Below the pieces are notes generated by a model. That model did no database searches. It had not been told where the DNA came from and saw nothing but the letters and a program-made list of their open reading frames with translations. From an uncultured Clostridia bacterium (GTDB lineage: Bacteria; Bacillota; Clostridia; TANB77; CAG-508): DNA of 39,112 nucleotides. The translations under genes were made by a program, and so were the position numbers. Positions 1-9,352 of the stretch are shown here, piece after piece (position 1 is the first letter of the stretch; each line of letters begins with the position of its first letter). The stretch is from assembly GCA_948857205.1 (NCBI GenBank), contig CAQPRV010000071.1, forward strand, positions 1-39,112. Direction: 5' to 3'.

Positions 1-33
1 ATCTGTTTCCAGTTTTGACAGTTCTTTTTCCAT
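1..33 (-). CDS. N-terminus of a protein running off the left edge
   Basis: An ATG on the minus strand at 33-31 opens a frame that stays open to the window edge (MEKELSKLETD). The upstream DNA is A/T-rich with no convincing Shine-Dalgarno sequence, so the start is only a candidate. Nothing can be said about function. Confidence 0.25.
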   Translation of the reverse strand, partial: MEKELSKLETD

Positions 34-103
34 ATTAATTTTTATTTATTATTTGAAACTTTTTTTGCCAATTAAACTTATTAATTTTAATATTTTGATA
101 TCC

Positions 104-291
104 CCAAAGGCATGTATATATTATTTTTATATAATTTTAGATTGAAAGTAATTGAGATAGAAAATCTTTATATATTTTATGGAAAGAGTTCAAGCTTGCC
201 TTGGAAGGGTGCCATAAAATTTATTTAGATTTTCTACGAAAATTAGCTTGAGCTCTAAAATTATATAAAAATAATATATACATGCCTTTGG
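104..291. repeat. 188-bp foldback element with 38-bp perfect arms and an internal pseudoknot-like fold
   Basis: The arms 104-141 and 254-291 are perfect inverted repeats of 38 bp. Between them is a second stem, 159-182 with 212-235, paired as 9 bp, a 6-nt internal loop and 9 bp. Its apical loop (186-196, GAGTTCAAGCT) is complementary to 245-255 (AGCTTGAGCTC, one G-U wobble), so an 11-bp pseudoknot could form. No T-run follows either arm, so it is not a plain terminator. It lies downstream of the glucoamylase-like gene on the minus strand. A MITE-like mobile remnant or a structured non-coding RNA are both possible; the family is not recognised. Confidence 0.65.
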
Positions 292-356
292 AGATAATAC
301 AAATTTTAATAAAAATTAATAAATAATTAGGATTACTTTAAAATTAATAATAACTA

Positions 357-2309
357 TTAGCCAAATAGCTTTTCCAAAACAATAATAAACATAGCATGTG
401 ACCAACCAAGACCAATAACCCAATTAGGTTTCAAAGTATCATTATTAACCTGTTCCCCTAAAAAGCAATGCTTACCAGCAGTTTTTACAACAAAATCAAA
501 ACACTCTTTAGCCTTTTTCTTTTCTCCTGAATCTAAATAATATAAAGACATCCACAAGTTCGCAATAGGCCAAGGATTACCATTCATGTAATGATCTTGT
601 TCAAACCTTTGGTATCCACCAGTATAAGTTCTAATAGTTAAGTTAATTCTATCAATAGTATTTCTAACCTTCTTTTCTTTAGGTTTAAAAACCGCAAAAG
701 GTGTAACTATACCAAGCATACTAATATCCATCTTCTTATCTTCAGTATTTCTCAAAAACACTTTACTTTCATCATCAAACAAATTCTCATTAATAAATTT
801 TTTGATTTCAGACTGTAGGTTTTCAATAATCTTTTGATTTTTTAAAACTTTTTCTTGCTTCAATCTATTATTTTCAAAATCAGATAAATCATTATCTAAA
901 ATTGCATATATATTTTTCATACTTTCAAAAGCTGAATAAATACTTGCTAAAGAGTATAAATGAATTCCTTCATGCATTTCCCATAAATCATAACTTACAT
1001 GATATTTATGACCATTTATAGAATTGATATTTTTTTCTAATTCTTCTTTAACTTTATCCTCATGAATCTTAATATTTAACCAATCAGAAATATAATTTTC
1101 TAAAAATTCAATAGCTTTTTCACACATTTGCAAATTATCTTTTAAAAACTTCTCCGATTTTGTATATTTATAGTGTTCATAAATACCATAAACTACACTA
1201 GCTGTCTCATCAATTTGGTATCCCCAACAAGGAGCCAATTTTCCATCTGTAAAAAATCTTTGTTCCCAACTTCCATTTTTACTCTGTGTCTTTTTACAAA
1301 ATACTTTATAAAACTTTTCTGTTTCTTTTTCCATCTTTAAAATATCTAAAGCTTTTGTTATAAACACTGCATCTCTTGGCCAACAATATGCATATCTTCC
1401 ACATTTAGTAAAATCTTCATCTATCTCTGGAGCTGCTATTATCCCACCAGTTTCAGAATTTTGTAATAATGGAAATAATAAAATACTTCTTTTATATATT
1501 TCAAAAATTTTTTCTTCATAACTATTTGTGCTATCTTTTAAATTTAAACCGTTATGCTCTTTTACATACTTCCTCCAATAAGTCTTAGTATCATTATATT
1601 CTTTAGAAATATCTATTTTACTTATTCTATTTATTTCGTTTTCTATTTGAGAAACATTTTTATTTTCGTCAACTGCAACACAAATATCTATACTTTTCTT
1701 CTCTTCTGGTTTTAAACAACCAATTTCATAACAAAGGCTTGAATCGTTTGCCATTCCTATATAGTCCTTATCATATATATCTCCTCTTTTTATTGTGTCT
1801 TTACTTCCATGAATTTGATGCTTTACTACCTTATCTGTTTTTGAATATGTAGACATTACAAAGTCATGTGCATATTGGAACATTCCATTATCTAATATCT
1901 TACAACTTACAAAATTATTTTTATCAGACAATAACTCTGAATGTATAAAAAATTTTATATTTAAATCAATTTTGCTTTCATTCAAAAAAATATATCTTTT
2001 AAATAATACATTTTCTTTAATAGAAATAAAATCAGTTTGCACTATTCTTAAATTAAAATATGTATTAGTTACTTCTGTATTTAAAATATTTGTATCTGTA
2101 TCATAATATTGTTTATAAATATTATTAATATCATCATGCAAAAAAATCACATCAGAATCATTGACCTTTACACCTGTATGATAAAAATTTATATATTGTC
2201 TATTATCTTTACTAGGAAAATAAAACCTCTGTAGTTCTCCTTTTTCAGTAAAGGTTGCTATCATATTTTTATTACCAATAATTGCTTCATTTAAATATTT
2301 ATTTTGCAT
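357..2309 (-). CDS. Glycoside hydrolase family 15 (glucoamylase-like) protein
   Basis: This 650-residue protein matches the architecture of bacterial and archaeal GH15 glucoamylases: an N-terminal beta-sandwich (about 1-250) followed by an (alpha/alpha)6 barrel. The barrel shows the family segment YCWPRD at 308-313, a Trp-Glu-rich segment WEMHEG at 443-448 where the general acid is expected, and FEQDHYMNGNPWP at 569-581, which should hold the general base. GH15 enzymes release glucose (or related sugars) from the non-reducing ends of alpha-glucans. There is no signal peptide, so it probably acts in the cytoplasm on glycogen, maltodextrins or trehalose-like sugars. The ATG follows AAAGGAG. The exact substrate cannot be read from sequence. 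Confidence 0.85.
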   Translation of the reverse strand: MQNKYLNEAIIGNKNMIATFTEKGELQRFYFPSKDNRQYINFYHTGVKVNDSDVIFLHDDINNIYKQYYDTDTNILNTEVTNTYFNLRIVQTDFISIKENVLFKRYIFLNESKIDLNIKFFIHSELLSDKNNFVSCKILDNGMFQYAHDFVMSTYSKTDKVVKHQIHGSKDTIKRGDIYDKDYIGMANDSSLCYEIGCLKPEEKKSIDICVAVDENKNVSQIENEINRISKIDISKEYNDTKTYWRKYVKEHNGLNLKDSTNSYEEKIFEIYKRSILLFPLLQNSETGGIIAAPEIDEDFTKCGRYAYCWPRDAVFITKALDILKMEKETEKFYKVFCKKTQSKNGSWEQRFFTDGKLAPCWGYQIDETASVVYGIYEHYKYTKSEKFLKDNLQMCEKAIEFLENYISDWLNIKIHEDKVKEELEKNINSINGHKYHVSYDLWEMHEGIHLYSLASIYSAFESMKNIYAILDNDLSDFENNRLKQEKVLKNQKIIENLQSEIKKFINENLFDDESKVFLRNTEDKKMDISMLGIVTPFAVFKPKEKKVRNTIDRINLTIRTYTGGYQRFEQDHYMNGNPWPIANLWMSLYYLDSGEKKKAKECFDFVVKTAGKHCFLGEQVNNDTLKPNWVIGLGWSHAMFIIVLEKLFG

Positions 2310-2366
2310 TTTTTCTCCTTTTTTATGTAAAATCTAGATTTCATGTATAATAATGTAAATTATAAT

Positions 2367-4010
2367 CTATCCTTCTATTACATTTATTATTTGTTTTTCT
2401 AATTCTTTCATTTTTTCATTTATTCTAAATATGTCTTCATCTCTTAAATTTTTATCATTTAAATCTTGTCTTACATAATTATCCATGTCTTTTATTTCTG
2501 ATTTTAATTTCTCTAATCTTAATAACATTTCTGACTTCAAAGTATTTTTAATTTTTCTTTCAACTTTATGAGTCATTTCTATTTGCTCATTTAAATCATA
2601 TGTTTCACCAAATTCTGGAATAGTTACGCCTATATTTGTTTCTTGCTCTATCTTTTCTTCTAATATCTCTTGTGACTCTGGTTCTCCATGAACTAAAAAG
2701 ATATGTTTTGGTTTTTTTATAAAAGAATAAATAAAATTCATTAATCCTTCTTGATCAGCATGACCTGAATATCCTTCTATATATTCAACTTTTGCATTTA
2801 CTGCAATTTCTTCTCCAAATATTTTTACCTTCTTTGCTCCATTTACTATGCTATAACCTAATGTACCAGATGCTTGATATCCTACAAATAGTATGGTTGA
2901 TTTTGGATTCCATAAGTTATGTTTTAAATGGTGTTTTATTCTTCCTACTTCACACATACCACTTGCTGATATTATTATACTTGGTGTTGTATCTTCATTT
3001 AAAGCTTTAGATTCATCTGCTGTTCTTGTAAATTGTAAGCCTGGAAATTCTAGTGGATTGTCTCCACTATTTATCTGTTCTTGTGTTTCTTCATCAAATA
3101 AATCCATATTTTCTCTAAATACTTCTGTAGCAGATATTGCAAGTGGACTATCTACATATACTGGGGATTTCATTAGAGTTTTATATTTTCTTCTAAATTC
3201 TTCATCATCTATTATGTCTTTTAATTTATTAATTTCATATAATATTTCTTGTGTTCTTCCTACTGCAAAAGATGGTATTACTACTGTTCCTTTATTATCT
3301 AGGGTTTCTGATACAATATCTAAAAATAATTTAGCTTTTTCTTCGTTTCTCATATGTAGTCTACTACCATAAGTAGATTCCATTACTAAATAATCTGTAT
3401 CTTCAATCATTGTTGGTTCACTTAATAGCGGAATATCATTATTTCCTAAATCTCCTGTAAATACTGTTTTTGTCTCTTCTTCTCCTTCTTTAACCCATAA
3501 TTCAATTATACTAGAGCCTAACATATGTCCTGCATCATTAAATCTAACATGTATTTCAGGTGTTATTTCTATTATTTGGTCATATTGAACTGGTTCAAAT
3601 AATTCTAAACATCGTACAGCTTCTTCAGCAGTATACAAAGGGTCTTTTTCTTCTTCACCTTTTCTAATTCTTTTTCTATTTTTCCATTCATTTTCCATTT
3701 CTTGAATATGACCACTGTCTGGCAACATTAAGGTACATAGGTCACATGTTGCTTTATGTGCATATATTTTATTTCTATAACCTTCCTTATATAATTTTGG
3801 TATTCTTCCAGAATGATCTATATGTGCATGTGTTAATAACATGAAATCTATATCGTTTACACTAAATTCAAAATCTTCTGCATTTTCCATTTCTGTTTCT
3901 GCTTTTCCTTGCCACATTCCACAATCAACTAAAAATTTCTTTCCAGCACCTTCTACTAAAAAGTTTGAACCTGTAACAGTTCTTGTTGCTCCTAAAAAAG
4001 TTATTTTCAT
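2367..4010 (-). CDS. Beta-CASP metallo-beta-lactamase-fold RNA hydrolase
   Basis: The 547-residue protein has the Zn-binding motif HAHIDH at 61-66, an Asp in VDCG near 29, a later metal His in DAGHMLGS and Asp in FTGDLG. These are followed by beta-CASP signatures: ESTYGSR, SASGMCEVGRIKHH and the C-terminal GYSGHADQ. This is the YSH1/RNase J-like clade of nucleases that process or degrade RNA. A Lys/Glu-rich helical tail of about 80 residues after the catalytic core is an addition. The start follows GGAGG with a 6-nt spacer and lies 10 bp after the stop of the upstream coiled-coil gene, so the two are likely co-transcribed. Confidence 0.9.
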   Translation of the reverse strand: MKITFLGATRTVTGSNFLVEGAGKKFLVDCGMWQGKAETEMENAEDFEFSVNDIDFMLLTHAHIDHSGRIPKLYKEGYRNKIYAHKATCDLCTLMLPDSGHIQEMENEWKNRKRIRKGEEEKDPLYTAEEAVRCLELFEPVQYDQIIEITPEIHVRFNDAGHMLGSSIIELWVKEGEEETKTVFTGDLGNNDIPLLSEPTMIEDTDYLVMESTYGSRLHMRNEEKAKLFLDIVSETLDNKGTVVIPSFAVGRTQEILYEINKLKDIIDDEEFRRKYKTLMKSPVYVDSPLAISATEVFRENMDLFDEETQEQINSGDNPLEFPGLQFTRTADESKALNEDTTPSIIISASGMCEVGRIKHHLKHNLWNPKSTILFVGYQASGTLGYSIVNGAKKVKIFGEEIAVNAKVEYIEGYSGHADQEGLMNFIYSFIKKPKHIFLVHGEPESQEILEEKIEQETNIGVTIPEFGETYDLNEQIEMTHKVERKIKNTLKSEMLLRLEKLKSEIKDMDNYVRQDLNDKNLRDEDIFRINEKMKELEKQIINVIEG

Positions 4011-4020
4011 TCAATACCTC

Positions 4021-5604
4021 CTATAAGAATATTTTTACTTTTTTGTTAAATCTTATTTCTAAATCTTTATTTTTTATTCTCTCACTTATTCCTAATACTG
4101 TTTTCTCCTCAAAAACATTATCATCAAATAATTGAATATATAATTTTTCTTTTTCTTTTGTAAGTTTTATACATAATTCTTCTAAGTTCATTATTCTACT
4201 ATTAAAAATGTTTTTAACCATTTTATAATTTATTTCTTCATCTTTCGAAAATACATTAATAGCTTTTAATTCTCCTGCTCTTTGTATAAGAACTCTTTCT
4301 ATTCTTTCTATTCTCTTTTGTAATTGTTTTACTTCATATATATGTTTTTCGCTATTAAATGGTATCATACAGTAATATCTAAATTCGTAAATCAATTTAA
4401 TAATTTCGTGTTTGGTTTGTGCATTGTTTAGTTTTGTATAATAACATCTTAAGAATTCTTTTTGTGCTTCAATTATTAATTTTTCAATTTCATTATCAAT
4501 ATCTTCTGCATCAAGTAATATAAGATATTTATCCTTTTCTTCTAATTCTTTTCTAAACTTTATATACTTTCTAGGACTTAACATACTATTTAATTTTTCT
4601 ATTCTTCTAATGTATTTTTCTCTTTCTAATTCCATCATTTTAGCTAAAACTTTTATGCTAAATATCTTCCTTTCTAGTGGTAGACTTTCATTTCTCTTTA
4701 TATATTCTTGTTTTAACATTTGTTTATCATTTATAGTTTCATCTAAATACTTTATCTTTTCGGTTAACTCAATTTTTTCTTTTGTTATTTTGTTTATAAA
4801 TGTTTGACTATTTTGAGTTTTATCTAGTTCTTCTTCTATATCGTTCTTTACTTTTAGAATCTTTTCTTTGGATTCTTCGTTATATCTTACTTCTATTAAA
4901 ACTGATAATTGACTTAAAATGTCTATTAAGCCTTCACCATCTATTTTGTCATATTTTTTAGCTAAATTATTTTTCATTAGTTCCATATAATCTATTATAT
5001 ATTCTTTATTATATAACCAACTATTCATAAATGATGTCCCTAGTAAAATTCTCATATTTTGATATATAAGATTATGAGATATACTTTCCATTTCTTTTGG
5101 TATAGTTGTCCATGAATACCCATTAAAATCCCTCATTGGCTCTACTTGATTTATACTATTTCCAACATTCAACAAATTTGATAATGTCTTATTTATTATA
5201 AAATAATCTTCCTTTATAATCTCATCTTTTTTACTTATTTTAGAAATACAATACATTATTTTTCTTTCAATTGGATGACATATAATCTCTTTATTTTTTT
5301 TGTCTACAATAAAAGTTTTATTTTCTAATATTTCATTTTCTTTTGAATTTGGTTTTACTAATTGTATTTTATTACAGTTTTCTTCTATCTGTTTTATAAA
5401 CATTTCAATAAATTCTTCTTTTGTTTCTACATCTTGTTTTACTATTTGATAATCCTTATATGATATATTTATTTTGTATAAAATACTAAGGAGAATATTT
5501 TTTACATCTTCATTAAAGTTCTTTGTCTCTAATAATTTCTCAAGTTCATTATTATAGTCTTTTTTTACTAATTTATTAAAAAAAGTTTCACTTTTCTTTT
5601 GCAA
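4021..5604 (-). CDS. Coiled-coil protein of unknown function
   Basis: I do not recognise this 527-residue protein. It is rich in Lys, Glu and Ile, has no signal peptide or membrane span, and is predicted to be mostly helical. Long heptad-like stretches run from about residue 230 to 360 and again near the C-terminus. A middle segment (about 150-215) with several aromatics (GYSWTTIPKEM) looks globular. It begins 2 bp after the ftsK stop and is followed 10 bp later by the beta-CASP RNase, so it sits in an ftsK operon. A cytoplasmic structural or scaffold role is conceivable, but this is inference only. Confidence 0.8.
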   Translation of the reverse strand: MQKKSETFFNKLVKKDYNNELEKLLETKNFNEDVKNILLSILYKINISYKDYQIVKQDVETKEEFIEMFIKQIEENCNKIQLVKPNSKENEILENKTFIVDKKNKEIICHPIERKIMYCISKISKKDEIIKEDYFIINKTLSNLLNVGNSINQVEPMRDFNGYSWTTIPKEMESISHNLIYQNMRILLGTSFMNSWLYNKEYIIDYMELMKNNLAKKYDKIDGEGLIDILSQLSVLIEVRYNEESKEKILKVKNDIEEELDKTQNSQTFINKITKEKIELTEKIKYLDETINDKQMLKQEYIKRNESLPLERKIFSIKVLAKMMELEREKYIRRIEKLNSMLSPRKYIKFRKELEEKDKYLILLDAEDIDNEIEKLIIEAQKEFLRCYYTKLNNAQTKHEIIKLIYEFRYYCMIPFNSEKHIYEVKQLQKRIERIERVLIQRAGELKAINVFSKDEEINYKMVKNIFNSRIMNLEELCIKLTKEKEKLYIQLFDDNVFEEKTVLGISERIKNKDLEIRFNKKVKIFL

Positions 5605-5606
5605 CT

Positions 5607-8018
5607 CTATTCTCCTTTCATTTTTAATTCTTCTAATTGTTCAAGTGTCATTAGGACCTCTCTTGGCTTGCTACCTTGATAACCAGAAATAACACCTCTT
5701 TCCTCCATTTGATCTATTATTCTACCTGCTCTTGCATATCCAACTTTAAATCTTCTTTGAATAAATGAAGTAGATGCTTGACCAGTTTCTACTACTGTTT
5801 GAATTGCTTCTGTTAAAAATGGATCTGTTTCATCATCTTCAGTAGTTTGAGCTATTTCTTTGTCTGTCTTATTACTATTTTCTATACTTTCTAAAATATC
5901 TTCACTATAAGTTGCAGTTCCATTTGACTTAACAAAATCCACAATTTTCTCTACTTCTTCGTCTGAAACAAATGCCCCTTGAACTCTTGAAGGTTTTGGA
6001 GCTCCTGAAGGGAATAATAACATATCACCCTTACCTAATAATTTTTCTGCTCCAACACTATCTAATATAGTTCTTGAGTCTACTTGTGATGAAACCGCAA
6101 AAGCTATTCTAGATGGAACATTTGCTTTAATTAGACCTGTTATAACATCTACTGATGGTCTTTGTGTAGCAATTACCAAATGCATACCAGCTGCTCTTGC
6201 TTTTTGTGCTAAACGACATATTGCATCTTCTACATCACTTTTTGCTACCATCATTAAATCTGCAAGCTCATCTATAATTATAACTATTTGAGGTAATTTA
6301 CCTACTTCATTTTCTTTTTCTATTGCATTATTATATCCTTTTAAATCACGAACACCTTTACTTGCAAATTTATTATATCTGTCGTCCATTTCTTGTACTG
6401 CCCATGCTAGTGCACCAGCTGCTTTTCTTGGATCTGTAACAACAGGGATTAACAAGTGTGGTATACCATTATATACAGATAACTCAACAACCTTAGGGTC
6501 AACCATTACAAATTTTACTTCACTTGGTTTTGCATGATATATTATACTTGTAATTATTGTGTTTATACATACACTCTTTCCTGAACCTGTTGAACCTGCA
6601 ATCAAAACATGTGGCATTTTAGCAATATCTGCTAACTGAACTTTTCCTGCTACATCTTTTCCTAAAGCGATTGTTAATTTTGATTCACTATCAATAAAGT
6701 CACTACTATCTAGAACTTCTCTTAAATGAACGGCTTCTCTCTCTTGATTAGGTACTTCTATACCAACTGCTTGTTTTCCTGGAATCGGAGCTTCTATTCT
6801 TATTGTTTCAGCTGCTAAATTTAATGCAATATCATCTGCAAGATTTGCTATCTTACTTACTCTAACACCTTCCGCTGGTTTTAACTCATATCTCGTAATA
6901 GCTGGTCCAACTGAAACATTCTCAACTTTAGCAGATACTCCAAAACTATACAAAGTCTTTTGAAGCTTTGTTGCAGTATCTGTTAAAGCTTTTGCTCCAC
7001 CTCTTAAAGCTTTTTTTGTTGGTTTACTTAAAATTTCAATTGGTGGATATTCATAATGTTCATCTTCTACTATAACTGCATGTTCTAATTGTAAAACTGC
7101 TTTTTTCTTATCTTCTTTTTCTTCTTCTACATCCTTAAATAAATTAGAGTCAATAACATCTGGTTCAATTGTGTTTGTTTCTATTTTATGTTTTTTAGTT
7201 TCTTTTGTTAATGGCTCTAAGTCATCCTGTGAATGGTCATATTTCTCTAGACCTTGTATCTCTGTATTATCTACAAATGTTCCACCATAATTGATTTTAA
7301 TTTGTTCATTCTTTAATGCTTTTTGATCATTTTCCATTTTTGCCATTTGGGCTTGAATTCTTTTTTCTTCTCTTTCTCTTTTTCTTCTTTGTGTTGGTGT
7401 TTCTGTTTGTTCCTTTTCTCTTCTCTTTCTATTTTCTTCTTTTTCTCCCTGTCTTTCTTCTTTCTTTTCAATCAGCCTTTCAACAAACATATTTATAATT
7501 TCAGATAAATTAATTCCAAAAGTAAATACAATTAATATTCCAGCAACACCTATACAAAATATAACAGAACCTACTTCTCCTAATAATTTTTCTAGTGGAA
7601 CCGCTGCAACAGCTCCAATAGCTCCTCCTCCTTTACTTTGACTTCCTAAATAATATGCATCTTTTACAACCTCTGACATTTCTTTAGAATATGATAATTC
7701 TCCAGAAGATATCTGAAGTACACTAAATACCACAGACAAGCTAATTACTGCAATAGTATATTGAATTAACTTAGAAGTCATTTCTTCCTTTTCTTCACAT
7801 GCTAACTTTATTGCCACAAAAAATATTCCTATTGGTAATACATATTGCATTATTCCAAATATTCCACCTAAAACTTCATTTAATTTTTGCCCTATTACTC
7901 CAGATTTTGTATATATTAAAACAGCAGTTAATATACTTAAAACTATTAGTACTATTATTGTAATGTCTATTTTTGATGCTGTTTTCTTCTTTTTATATTT
8001 TTTACCTCTTTTTGCCAT
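5607..8018 (-). CDS. ftsK: DNA translocase FtsK/SpoIIIE
   Basis: Membrane-anchored ATPase that pumps chromosomal DNA through the division or sporulation septum. Several hydrophobic segments occupy about 20-190. A charged Lys/Glu/Arg linker follows, then the alpha/beta motor with Walker A GSTGSGKS and Walker B IVIIIDELADLM, and a C-terminal winged-helix gamma domain (starting DPFLTEAIQTV) that reads polar DNA signals. I place the start at 8018 (MAKRGKKYKKKK), because AAAGGAGG lies 5 nt upstream. The 19-codon extension to 8075 runs into a REP-like repeat and has no ribosome binding site. The resulting 803 residues are normal for the family. It is the first gene of a run with the coiled-coil and beta-CASP genes. 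Confidence 0.95.
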   Translation of the reverse strand: MAKRGKKYKKKKTASKIDITIIVLIVLSILTAVLIYTKSGVIGQKLNEVLGGIFGIMQYVLPIGIFFVAIKLACEEKEEMTSKLIQYTIAVISLSVVFSVLQISSGELSYSKEMSEVVKDAYYLGSQSKGGGAIGAVAAVPLEKLLGEVGSVIFCIGVAGILIVFTFGINLSEIINMFVERLIEKKEERQGEKEENRKRREKEQTETPTQRRKREREEKRIQAQMAKMENDQKALKNEQIKINYGGTFVDNTEIQGLEKYDHSQDDLEPLTKETKKHKIETNTIEPDVIDSNLFKDVEEEKEDKKKAVLQLEHAVIVEDEHYEYPPIEILSKPTKKALRGGAKALTDTATKLQKTLYSFGVSAKVENVSVGPAITRYELKPAEGVRVSKIANLADDIALNLAAETIRIEAPIPGKQAVGIEVPNQEREAVHLREVLDSSDFIDSESKLTIALGKDVAGKVQLADIAKMPHVLIAGSTGSGKSVCINTIITSIIYHAKPSEVKFVMVDPKVVELSVYNGIPHLLIPVVTDPRKAAGALAWAVQEMDDRYNKFASKGVRDLKGYNNAIEKENEVGKLPQIVIIIDELADLMMVAKSDVEDAICRLAQKARAAGMHLVIATQRPSVDVITGLIKANVPSRIAFAVSSQVDSRTILDSVGAEKLLGKGDMLLFPSGAPKPSRVQGAFVSDEEVEKIVDFVKSNGTATYSEDILESIENSNKTDKEIAQTTEDDETDPFLTEAIQTVVETGQASTSFIQRRFKVGYARAGRIIDQMEERGVISGYQGSKPREVLMTLEQLEELKMKGE

Positions 8019-8031
8019 TTTATCCTCCTTT

Positions 8032-8143
8032 AAGATGATTTTGGGGACGGAGGAAAAAATCATCTCTAAATTCAATTTTTATATAATCTCATATTATTTT
8101 TTTATTTTAAGATGATTTTATCCTCCGTCCCCAAAATCATCTT
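8032..8143. repeat. REP-like inverted repeat with GGGGACGGAGGA cores
   Basis: Two 34-bp arms, 8032-8065 and 8110-8143, are inverted copies with a single mismatch, separated by 44 bp of A/T. Each arm is itself a hairpin: AGATGATTTT and AAAATCATCT flank a GC-rich core, GGGGACGGAGGA. G-rich imperfect palindromes of this kind resemble REP/BIME units mobilised by IS200-like (RAYT) tyrosine transposases; no such transposase is in this window. The element sits directly upstream of the ftsK ribosome binding site and may affect its mRNA. Confidence 0.7.
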
Positions 8144-8148
8144 TGCAA

Positions 8149-8203
8149 TTTAAAAATCAGATTTCAAAAGTCTTGTTTTTTGACTTCTGGCATCTGACTT
8201 TTG
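8149..8203 (-). terminator. Probable terminator of the small coiled-coil gene
   Basis: On the minus strand AAAGTCAGAT and AGAAGTC pair with GACTTTT and ATCTGATTTTT, giving an imperfect stem with a small A-rich loop and a T-run. It begins a few bases after the stop at 8210. Confidence 0.5.
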
Positions 8204-8209
8204 CTCTTT

Positions 8210-8713
8210 TTATTCTAATTCTTTTCTACTATTTTGTATTGTTTTTATTGTATCTTCTAAGGCTATTTGCATTAAGTTTAATGCTTCTGTCATGTTTGTT
8301 CCTAGCCTGTCCAAGGTTTCTTTCATTACTTCTTCTGTGTTTGCTAATAAGCTATCTGCATATTCTTTTGTTCCTTTAGAAATCTCTCTGGACATTTCAT
8401 TTGCTGTTTCAATAATTTCTGTTTTTTGGTCATAGGCTTTTCTTGTAATTTCATGCTCATCTATCATAGAGATAATTCTATTTTCTGCCTCTTTTACTAT
8501 GTTATCAGCTTCTTTTTGTGCTTCAACAATTATACGTTGTCTTTCTTCTTTGACCCATTTTGCTTGCTTTAATTCATCTGGTAGTTTTAGTCTAATTTCT
8601 TTTATAATATCCATTAGTTGCTCTTTGTCTATTATTCCTTTAGAAGAAAATGGTATATTTTTTGCTTCTTCTAATATGTCTTCTAAAGTATCTAATAATG
8701 TGAATATTTCCAT
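8210..8713 (-). CDS. Small helical protein, DivIVA/ATP-synthase-subunit-like coiled coil
   Basis: A 167-residue, entirely helical protein. The short N-terminal region (MEIFTLLDTLEDILEEA) is followed by a long amphipathic coiled coil with the KEADNIVKEAENRI pattern seen in V-ATPase subunit H/E and DivIVA-like proteins. It starts after AAAGGGG and lies 20 bp downstream of rsmD, so it shares its promoter. Proteins of this shape next to rsmD are common in clostridia, often labelled ATPase although they have no nucleotide-binding motif. Its function is not established; a structural or cell-envelope role is inference. Confidence 0.8.
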   Translation of the reverse strand: MEIFTLLDTLEDILEEAKNIPFSSKGIIDKEQLMDIIKEIRLKLPDELKQAKWVKEERQRIIVEAQKEADNIVKEAENRIISMIDEHEITRKAYDQKTEIIETANEMSREISKGTKEYADSLLANTEEVMKETLDRLGTNMTEALNLMQIALEDTIKTIQNSRKELE

Positions 8714-8733
8714 TAGTTTGCCCCTTTCTATTC

Positions 8734-9282
8734 TTATTTCTTTTTGAAAAAAATAAGATTTGCTCGACCATATTTTCTTTTATCAATCATATCTATATCA
8801 AGTTCGTTAATCTTGTTTATTATTTGTTCTTCATCTGTTTCAACTATTATTATAGCTTCTTCTTTTAATAAGTTGTTTTTTATTAATAATTGTATGGCTT
8901 TATAGGCTAATTCTGTTTTATATGGTGGATCAAGATAAATTATGTCTAATTTTTCTTTTATTTCGTTGTTTAATACAAAATCATATTCTTTGTTATATAT
9001 TTTTGTTTGTTTTTCAAAATGAGTTTTTTGTATATTCTTTTTTATTATTTCTATTGCTTTTTTTGAGTTGTCACATAAAATTGCTTTTTTAGCTCCTCTG
9101 CTTAATGCTTCTAGCCCTATTGCACCACTTCCAGAAAATAAGTCCAAAAAAGTGCTTTCAGGTATTTGATTTTGTATGATATTAAATAATGATTCTTTTA
9201 CTCTATCTAAGGTAGGTCTCGTATTTGTTCCTTCTAAAGTTGTTAATTTTGTTCCTCTTGCTTTTCCACTTATTATTCTCAT
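8734..9282 (-). CDS. rsmD: 16S rRNA (guanine966-N2)-methyltransferase RsmD
   Basis: The 182-residue protein begins MRIISGKARGTKL, typical of RsmD. It has the SAM-binding glycine motif LFSGSGAIGLEALSRGA at about 46-62 and the catalytic N-methyltransferase motif DPPY inside IIYLDPPYKTE (about 115). It methylates N2 of G966 of 16S rRNA in the 30S subunit. Length and motifs are complete. A good sigma-A-type promoter lies just upstream. Confidence 0.93.
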   Translation of the reverse strand: MRIISGKARGTKLTTLEGTNTRPTLDRVKESLFNIIQNQIPESTFLDLFSGSGAIGLEALSRGAKKAILCDNSKKAIEIIKKNIQKTHFEKQTKIYNKEYDFVLNNEIKEKLDIIYLDPPYKTELAYKAIQLLIKNNLLKEEAIIIVETDEEQIINKINELDIDMIDKRKYGRANLIFFKKK

Positions 9283-9308
9283 AAATTTGCCTTTCTTTTG
9301 ATATGATT

Positions 9309-9337
9309 ATTTTATTCTTTTTTATTTTGTGGGTCAA
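9309..9337 (-). promoter_or_regulatory. Sigma-A-type promoter for rsmD
   Basis: On the minus strand, TTGACC (9337-9332), a 17-bp spacer and TAAAAT (9314-9309) match the -35 and -10 consensus in 5 of 6 bases each, 27 bp before the rsmD start. Confidence 0.6.
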
Positions 9338-9352
9338 TAGTATTAATAGAAA

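Noticed and set aside
104..291. Simple intrinsic terminator of the glucoamylase-like gene
   Set aside because: There is no T-run after the stem on either strand, and the nested and crossing pairings go beyond a terminator.
5607..8075. Longer ftsK start at 8075
   Set aside because: The extra 19 codons overlap the REP-like repeat and lack a Shine-Dalgarno sequence, whereas AAAGGAGG precedes the ATG at 8018.
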